Below, piece by piece: positions 57,715-64,000 of a DNA stretch of 64,000 nucleotides (position 1 is the first letter of the stretch; every line of letters starts with the position of its first letter). Made by a program: the position numbers and the translations under genes. The notes beneath the pieces were generated by a model that worked only from the letters and a program-made list of their open reading frames with translations, searched no databases and was not told the origin of the DNA. This DNA comes from Liolophura sinensis (Eukaryota; Mollusca; Polyplacophora; Chitonida; Chitonidae). The stretch is from NCBI RefSeq assembly GCF_032854445.1, contig NC_088296.1, positions 15,737,485 through 15,801,484 on the forward strand, in the 5' to 3' direction.

Positions 57715-58543
57715 GCCATCATGACTCGGCCTTTTTTTTTTGGATTATACCCTGCTACAAAACATGCAGTTAAGGGGCAGCATCTGAAGTAATATCTCAT
57801 GACCTTTACTTGCTTCTTAAAATGCATTTTGCTGGGAGACTTATTATTACCAGTGCCGTATGTGTCTTCTCCAGGGCAGAATATAATTTAGGCCCTCTTT
57901 AAACTGATGGCCGTGTCGCTCTGCTGTCAATCTGCCTTTGACCAAAGAAGAGTACTTTAGATCAACTCCAGCTCTCGCTCATTTTTAGTCAGAGCGTTTT
58001 TCCTGGTATCTGTCGAAGTGGGGTGGTTTGCTCTGGGGTCCTGTCCGGTTTCCTCAGTCGATTCTCCAAGGTAGTCAGTTTATTACTTTCATCAGTTTAT
58101 TTGCTTTCATCACTGACGTTTGCCACCGTGTGACGAACACACCACTCACCCCCCCCCCCCCCCCGCTCCAACGCCACCCCAAACAATTTGCCCCCAGCCC
58201 CAAACATTACACCTGACAAGTAATGGGATACCTTTTATCATGCAATGGGGATTCGGGTCGAAGTCGCATTAACCACTGGTACCCTGTTGTACATTGCAAC
58301 CGATGATGTGAAGTGTGCAAATGTATAGACAACAGACTTTCTGTTAACAGATGCAATTCTTACACGCCACGGATGACGGCATATATTCTTAGTGAAGAGT
58401 TGTATAAAGCGATGAGATCCATACACCCGCAGCCAAACGTATACAGGTGACTTAAAGGGTTGAAATAACTTCTCTCGGGTCATATTCCCTCGTGAGTAAT
58501 TTGTCGGGTGGACTTTACTAGATAGAGCGGCGCATTTGTGGTG

Positions 58544-58655
58544 ATGGCGTCAAATAGCTGGACGAAGTTCTGGCCGCAGGTCCTAGAAAAACTTCGAGGA
58601 AGTAAAAAGAAGGACTGGAAAGAAAGACACATGATGTCTGTGTATAACATATCAG
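58544..58655 (+). CDS. First coding exon of a small plus-strand gene
   Basis: ATG GCG at 58544 follows an in-frame TAG seven codons upstream, so translation most likely starts here. The exon is open for 37 codons plus one base (MASNSWTKFWPQVLEKLRGS, then KKKDWKERHMMSVYNIS) and ends at the strong donor CAG/GTAAGGAC in phase 1. The peptide is basic and Trp-rich with good codon usage. It is too short to be found by length filters. The family was not recognised. Confidence 0.55.
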
Positions 58656-58954
58656 GTAAGGACAGCATGCATTCCCATGGTTTACATCTAAATCGGTGAA
58701 ATATTGTTGAAAGCGACGTTAAAACTTTCACGCACTCATCTAAATCGGTGAGTTTGTGCACGTTTGTAACTTACAGCATATCAGTTATCTCAGAAGCGGA
58801 CAAGTTAACAATTTTCTTTAATAAGTTGGATGGCGCCCCAATCATGTATAATGTATACCGTTTTGTTATATCAATAACCGAAGTGTATGGGTGCGAAAAT
58901 CTGCGATTGCCGTCGACTACATACATCTTATTAGTTAGTTGTATTGAAGAGAAT

Positions 58955-59235
58955 CTGAAAGTCATTCTGTATCATGTGACCTGTCAAAAGTGTTAGGGAA
59001 CTATTTTGGATCACATTCACTATAACATGGGCGTCTGAAAAAAGTGTCACAAAAAGTTGTTTAGAATAATCGAATGGTGAACAAACTTGATGTGCTCAAG
59101 GTTTGTGAACTTCAAAAGTTCCTTGAGGAAAAAAAGTGTCATTGGTGCTTGTTTTTTTGTTCAAAAATCACATGGCACAGTGAGACTGTAACGACAATAG
59201 ACTTCCAGCTCGAAACTCCCCTACTCCGACGTAAT
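58955..59235 (+). repeat. Dispersed repeat R1, copy 3 of 3
   Basis: CTGTATCATGTGACCTGTCA, TTAGGGAACTATTTTGGATC, CACATTCACTATAACATGGG and GCGTCTGAAAAAAGTG, then GTTCCTTGAGG and CTCGAAACTCCCCTAC, as in copies 1 and 2. Confidence 0.6.
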
Positions 59236-59239
59236 AAAG

Positions 59240-60750
59240 GGAAGAATTGATGAGTCTACAGCTTTAGGTCGTCTTGATAGAGGCCGGGAGGAGTTCTATG
59301 AGTTCCCCATTGTAGCTGTGTTTGAATGTTTGAAATCTTAAGATTAACATGGGCCCTGCAGAACAACGCTGTAGGCGAACGAGCAACCCTAGGCCTTTCA
59401 GGTATAACATTATAACTTTCTAAGTGGGAGTAACTTATAAAATCGACCCATTTTACGAAAGATAGGTTTAACGTCTGCACGTGAACTGGAGACCACATGG
59501 TCTGGTGTCATGTTATATACTGGAACGCTGCATCCAGTTTTACGGTACTTCTTAAAGGATACTTGAAACGATTTTTTAAATTTCTTAATGTGCAGATTAT
59601 GATGTGTAATAAAATGTAACAGTACAGACAAATTTTTGGCCTTGCTTTGGCTTTCGCTTTGGGGGGTGGTGGTGGGGCTCAAAAATGGCTTGAATGTACA
59701 GTTTTCTTAAAGCCCCAGCGGTCAGTCCGGTAAATAAGTAGCTTGTAGCTGTGGTGTCAACGATGATTCTTGTTTAAAGAGAAATCTGTGGGAGACAGAA
59801 CGGATGGGGGCGGGTGGGTGTGGAACAGACCGATTAGGGGCGGGTGTAGGGGCACGGAGGTGGGGCTAAGTGGGTCTGAAGAAACGATGCGGTATTAGAT
59901 CTCACCTTGCCCACACTGTATATGTACCTGTAGGGCTAGCAGCCCTAAACCAAGACCAAGGTAAATTCCCACACCATGGGAGGCCTGTCATTCAACAAGC
60001 AACGGTTTAATTTTGAACCAAAAAAATCAGCCATTTATTGGAGGAGTTTGACAGTGACAGCTCAGATTATTCTGATCAGGTTATTTGTGGAAAACTTGGA
60101 TCGCTTCATTGTCTTTGCCCATTCTTGTAGAAATGTCACATTAAGAAGGAATCGGAAGAGGCGGATGTCCCAAACCGTACCATTCTTTTTGGAACAACTA
60201 AAATGGCACAAGAAACCATCTCTGAACTTAGGGGAATGTCTATTAATAAATACATAGTGCGCTTGAGGAAATCTCAACGAAAAACAAAATGACCTCGACC
60301 GATCAGTTAAATGTACCCGGGCTCGTGACTATAGCGACTAAGGTTTACGGGGCTCCCGGTACTTCGGGGGGTGGGGGGGGGGGGGGGTGCACGGAGCTCC
60401 GAGCAAGATCAACGTTGACGGAAAATATGCACAATATAGAGGGGGTAATTAACAAGTTTAAAAATATTCCGAAATTTTTTAACAAAGATTTTTTAGACTT
60501 CCTTTTCATGTATCCTTGAGGCTCAATGAATTTCTCAAGTCGGAGGTTTTTGCCTAAGTCCTACATGGAGTGTTTCACGAAAAAACTTAAGTCAAATACT
60601 ACATAAATATAGTATTATTTTGCTTAAGCCAAACACACCTGCTTAAGCCAAACAACTTATGTTTCGTGAAAACGGGCCATACGTCGCTGTTAACCCTTTT
60701 AAAGGTGATCAGAGAATTTGGGATACTGCGTGTTTCCAGAACAGCTGATT
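59240..60750. other. Spacer or intron, nothing firm
   Basis: A plus frame at 60289-60519 begins MTSTDQLNVPGLVTIATKVY and looks protein-like for about 28 codons before running into a poly-G tract (60366-60387). A GGGGGCGGGTG-rich patch is at 59805-59870. Confidence 0.3.
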
Positions 60751-60753
60751 GTC

Positions 60754-60785
60754 CATCACGCCGTGATGTGCCATGCGCATGCGCA
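60754..60785. promoter_or_regulatory. Palindrome pair with NRF1-type site
   Basis: CATCACG-C-CGTGATG is followed five bases later by the perfect palindrome TGCGCATGCGCA, the NRF1 consensus. A second NRF1-like GCGCATGCGTC lies at 61449-61458, next to the candidate exon at 61474. No transcription start was identified. Confidence 0.35.
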
Positions 60786-61127
60786 ATGCAGCGACGTCCA
60801 GTTACTGTACACTACTGAAATGATAGTTTTCGTTTATTTACTTTATTTATTTATTTTATTCAATTACATTTGATTTATTTAATATTTTTTTTTCAAAATT
60901 AACCTGTCGCAAACGCTTCCCTGGTTCTGCAGACAATCCAGTTAAATGTGTAATACCTATATTATATAACACATAGGAGTCATTTACGACAATACTTGTA
61001 GTGGTTCTTATTTATTTATGTCATTGGCGTACAGGAATTCAACTGACACTCTTGCAAGCAATAACGATATGCTCCCTACGTAACGTCCATAGCATCATGT
61101 AGTAAAGATATGTTAAAATGGCTTTAT

Positions 61128-61258
61128 TTTTTTAAGTTTCCTCCGGGCAGCCTTCGGTTTCCTCCCTCCATAATGATGCCCGCCATCGTATAAGTGAAAT
61201 ATTCTTGAGAACGGCGTAATACTCCAATGAAATAAATACATAAATAAATAAAATTCCT
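61128..61258 (+). mobile_element. SINE-A 3' fragment
   Basis: TTCCTCCGGGCAGCCTTCGG, CGTATAAGTGAAATATTCTT and an (AAATA)n tail. Confidence 0.85.
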
Positions 61259-61473
61259 TGAACAGATGCAGTATGTAAAAACACACATAAATAAATAGTT
61301 TAAAAAAATAATAAATCGAGGTTTCATTTGAACACACTGAAAACAATTTTCTAGATTAGCCATTAATCACTGCAAGCAATAAAAGGCTGTTTGTTGCCCA
61401 TAGCCTCACCACACCATTCCGAGACAACCGCTTCAATACTTCTTACAGCGCATGCGTCGTTCTCTACCTTCAG

Positions 61474-61667
61474 CATACTTCATTGCCACCACTGAAGTCA
61501 TGTTTGACCCTTCGGCTCTGAACACTGCACACGGGTCCGTTTTCATCAAGCAACTTAATACTTCAGTCATAAATTACAAGTGCAAGCCAAACTCAAAACA
61601 GAAAAAAAAAACTGAAACTGTGGTGGGTGCAATGTCGTGCAACAAAGAACCAGTGTACAAATTTTAA
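61474..61667 (+). CDS. Probable second exon of the small plus-strand gene
   Basis: The acceptor CGTTCTCTACCTTCAG has a good pyrimidine tract. Two bases complete the phase-1 codon from the exon at 58544-58655, and 63 codons plus a stop follow (starting A-Y-F-I-A-T-T-E-V-M-F-D-P-S-A-L). The joined protein would be 101 residues with a Lys-rich stretch before the end. The second half (from about 61590) crosses an A-run and is less convincing. A more upstream ATG at 61452 in the same frame is an alternative start if the exon is independent. Confidence 0.3.
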
Positions 61668-61811
61668 GCTTCCTTAAGCAAACAATTTAATTGTAGCTGG
61701 GTTTTTAATTTTGGAATTAAGCTTCAGACATTTGATAAGTATTGTTCCTGGGCTTGTTTATAGGCGCGCCTAGCGTCATCACTAATATATTGGTGGGACC
61801 TCGATGACAAT

Positions 61812-61980
61812 TTGTTTTATTTATTTATTTGATTGGTGTTTTAAGCCGTGCTCAAGAATATTCACTTATACGACGGCGGCCAGCATTATGGTGGGAGGAA
61901 ACCGGACAGAGCCCGGGGAAACCCACGGCCATCCACAGGATGCTGGCAGACCTTCCCACTTACGGCCGGAGAGGAAACTC
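61812..61980 (-). mobile_element. SINE-A, antisense, 5' truncated
   Basis: TTTATTTATTTATTTGATTGG, TATACGACGGCGGCCAGCAT and CCTTCCCACTTACGGCCGGA, ending abruptly at AGAGGAAACTC. Confidence 0.9.
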
Positions 61981-61984
61981 TTGT

Positions 61985-62965
61985 ACTCTCTCTTGTACTC
62001 TTCCGTTTGCACAGTCAAACGTTCCTTAAAGACCACCTGTCTTCCACTAATATGGAGTGCCTGTCTGTGCGTCGCACGTACGAAAATTCGTTAGAAATTT
62101 GCCAAAGGTCGATGGTTTTATGCGTTGTGCAAATCAATTACACACCATAAATAAAACCGTGAGAACAAATCAGTATTGTAAACGACAAACATCATTATTA
62201 AATCAGTAATCAGTGAAAAATCAGTATCATCTTGAACAAGCCTGGCATTTTGTAGAATGATATATGTAAATAACAGTAAATCGACATCACTACATAACAG
62301 CTGGCCTATATATCACGTACACCTTATGTATACATCGCTAATTATTCATGCTTGTGTTGTTTACCGATTGTACTCAAAATCCATGGAGCAGAAACTTGAA
62401 AGCAAGCAGGACACGTGAAGCTGGCACACATATACTGTGATAACACAAAAGTGAAATCATCCACCCCTAAAGACAACAGGCAAAGCGTAACAGTAGAGAA
62501 GAATTAAATGTATATTTCACTAATTTTTACTCGGTCACGCAGTGTGTTTCTTTATTTGATTAGGTCTACATTATTGATATATTTGTTGATGTCTTTATTG
62601 ATACATCGAAATATTTACTTATTTCTTTTCCCGGCTTCCCACTGCGTTACTCGTACAATAAAAACCGACAACAAAGTTCTCGAATTTCTGCATTTTAAAC
62701 AACCATGAACCCCGTAGCTGTCTTTCATTAATTATATCCACCAAGCCGCAATCATTATTGACATGTCAAACCTGACTACAAAGTTTTGCACTTTCTTCGT
62801 TTTAAGCAATGATGAATGTTGCAGCTGGCTTTTCATTAATCACGATCATCTGTCCCTTAAACACGTAGCTGAAAAACTGGTGTTTACATGACTTTACCAA
62901 CATGTAACAATTGTATCTATTATAAAAAAAACTAGCAGTTACGCCATGCATAGTTAATGCTTGAA
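61985..62965. other. AT-rich spacer, nothing recognised
   Basis: No exon, SINE or tandem repeat supported. Confidence 0.5.
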
Positions 62966-62969
62966 GGTT

Positions 62970-63145
62970 CCTGGTAATGAGTGAGAGTGAGTGAGTGAGT
63001 GAGTTTTTGGGGTTTAACGTCGTGCTCAACAATTTTTCAGTCATATGACGACGGATCAACAATCGTTTCACTATCCCCTTCATTCTTAACGCCAAGCGAG
63101 GAAGTTACAACTTCCTCTGTTAAAGTCTTAAATGTTCCCAACAAC
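62970..63145 (-). mobile_element. SINE-B, antisense, internally deleted
   Basis: GAGTGAGTGAGTGAGTTTTT, CAATTTTTCAGTCATATGAC, then directly CACTATCCCCTTCATTCTTA and GAAGTTACAACTTCCTCTGT. The central half and the head are missing. Confidence 0.88.
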
Positions 63146-63368
63146 GAGCCATGCATGAAAAGGCCTGATACGCTCAATTTAATCACTGTTGCTTGTTTGT
63201 TCGGATGTTTCTGGGTTTTTTTTTTGTCGAAGACACTAGACACCTCTCCCAGTCACAGTTGTTACGGCCCAAACTGTCTGTATTATAAAGAGACGGTTTG
63301 TTCGAAATACACGACAGTTTAGCCGCACAAAAAACTAACCAAAACCAGTAGATTGTATTTTTCAACAA

Positions 63369-63374
63369 TTTATT
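63369..63374 (-). terminator. Candidate poly(A) signal
   Basis: Plus TTTATT gives AATAAA on the minus strand, followed by a G/T-rich stretch (GGTTTTGGTTAG). Would end the transcript containing the exon at 63784-63848. Confidence 0.4.
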
Positions 63375-63783
63375 AGGTTTAACAAGAACAGATAACAAGA
63401 CTTATACAAATACTAAAGTACTTAATTTTAACAAGAAAGGATAGCAGTATCTATACAAATACTAAAGTACTTACATGTACAACGGTGTCAAGTACAAATG
63501 GACGCATATACTCCACAATGCTTAAAAATGCACAGAGGCAATATTCACAAGAGGGAAAATCCACAGTATAACTGAGTGTATGACGAAATATACACAAAAT
63601 TCCACAGACATGGTCCATGTACTAATAAGCACTGTGTACACAAGAGCACAAATTAAATATATAAGTTCAGACTGAACAAGTACTAGGTGGAGATATGATA
63701 TAACAAAGCCATAGGCTATAAAGACACCAAAATTCAGCACAAAAGGCCTACTAAAGTAATACACAGCGAAAGCATCCAAACTC

Positions 63784-63848
63784 TCAATAATTCTCCTTTC
63801 TTCCTTTTGACTTGCTTTCATAGGTCTTGTATAGACTGGTGGAAGTTT
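63784..63848 (-). CDS. Candidate terminal exon of a minus-strand gene running off the window
   Basis: GAATTTTCTTATTCTAG is a strong acceptor at 63849. Entered in phase 1 the exon gives T-S-T-S-L-Y-K-T-Y-E-S-K-S-K-G-R-K-E-N-Y then TGA, a plausible hydrophilic C-terminus. Entered in phase 0 it would instead give a 108-residue, very hydrophobic AT-driven frame ending at 63522. I favour the short reading because the rest looks like a 3' UTR with a near-duplicate ATACAAATACTAAAGTACTT (63404 and 63454). Upstream exons would lie beyond 64000. Confidence 0.3.
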
Positions 63849-64000
63849 CTAGAATAAGAAAATTCTTGAAGACTTGTCGTAACAAACAGGCCCCGAACTG
63901 AGCGTATTCTGGAACATTCTACGGTAGAGGCAGACAGCAGGCCCCGAGCTCAGCATATGTAAACAGTGGCAAGCTAAATTTAGAAGCTAACGGCAGTTGT

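Noticed and set aside
60289..60519. 76-residue plus-strand frame starting MTSTDQLNVPGLV
   Set aside because: It becomes a poly-Gly run from a homopolymeric G tract likely to vary in length, with no donor or acceptor; only the first 28 codons look coding-like.
63522..63821. 99-residue hydrophobic minus-strand frame with several possible membrane segments
   Set aside because: AT-rich composition alone yields Phe/Leu/Ile/Tyr; a hydrophilic alternative frame ends at 63784 and the rest looks like a 3' UTR. Kept only as an alternative reading.

Overview
This is a eukaryotic, repeat-rich, AT-rich window, almost certainly from a mollusc or a closely related lophotrochozoan. The evidence is the dense load of tRNA-derived SINEs. 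One is a family headed by a tRNA-like GGCCTCCGTGGCTCAGTTGG and ending in (AAATA)n. A second is headed by GGCCCGGATAGCACAGTTGG. Two further types are also present. No bacterial operons, CRISPR arrays or rRNA genes are visible. Coding sequence is a small fraction, and most long reading frames here are SINE copies, minisatellites or AT-rich chance frames.

The most interesting gene was assembled from three exons on the minus strand: 12575-12596, 10506-10825 and 7457-7822. All splice sites are GT-AG, the intron phases are 1 and 0, and the last exon ends in a stop. The 235-residue product has a signal peptide, an R-D-R-R furin-type site, four downstream cysteines, one N-glycosylation sequon and several long amphipathic helices. 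A very short first coding exon, a phase-1 then a phase-0 intron, and one last exon carrying all later helices match the layout of vertebrate LIF/CNTF/IL-6-type helical cytokines. The last helix resembles the IL-6 helix D pattern. I propose an undescribed invertebrate four-helix cytokine-like gene. A 200-N gap and a candidate phase-compatible alternative exon lie in its second intron.

The largest coding block (38883-42373, minus) is the terminal exon of a roughly 1,160-residue disordered scaffold-like protein. It carries three PPxY motifs, four YxN tyrosine motifs, two 14-3-3-type sites, one dynein-light-chain TQT motif and a basic amphipathic C-terminus. Its 5' exons were not identified. About 9 kb on its 3' side holds no SINE that I could see and may include a long 3' UTR. 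A further small gene is likely on the plus strand (exon 1 at 58544-58655, probable exon 2 at 61474-61667). Weaker single-exon candidates lie at 14534-14655, 18943-19082, 57595-57714 and 63784-63848.

Layout: 1-7 kb is AT-rich spacer with SINEs and simple repeats. 7.4-12.7 kb is the cytokine-like gene. 12.7-16 kb is spacer with SINEs and one candidate exon. 16.1-25.7 kb is an unusual array of at least eight copies, from near-identical to very diverged, of a non-coding module with two hairpins and an octamer-like element, interleaved with SINEs. 26-32 kb holds several minisatellites, one rich in CRE-like sites. 32-42.4 kb is the scaffold gene and its 3' flank. 42.5-54 kb is its likely upstream or intronic region, with a 26-bp minisatellite of about 55 copies split by a SINE. 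54-64 kb is spacer with the small plus-strand gene and repeats.
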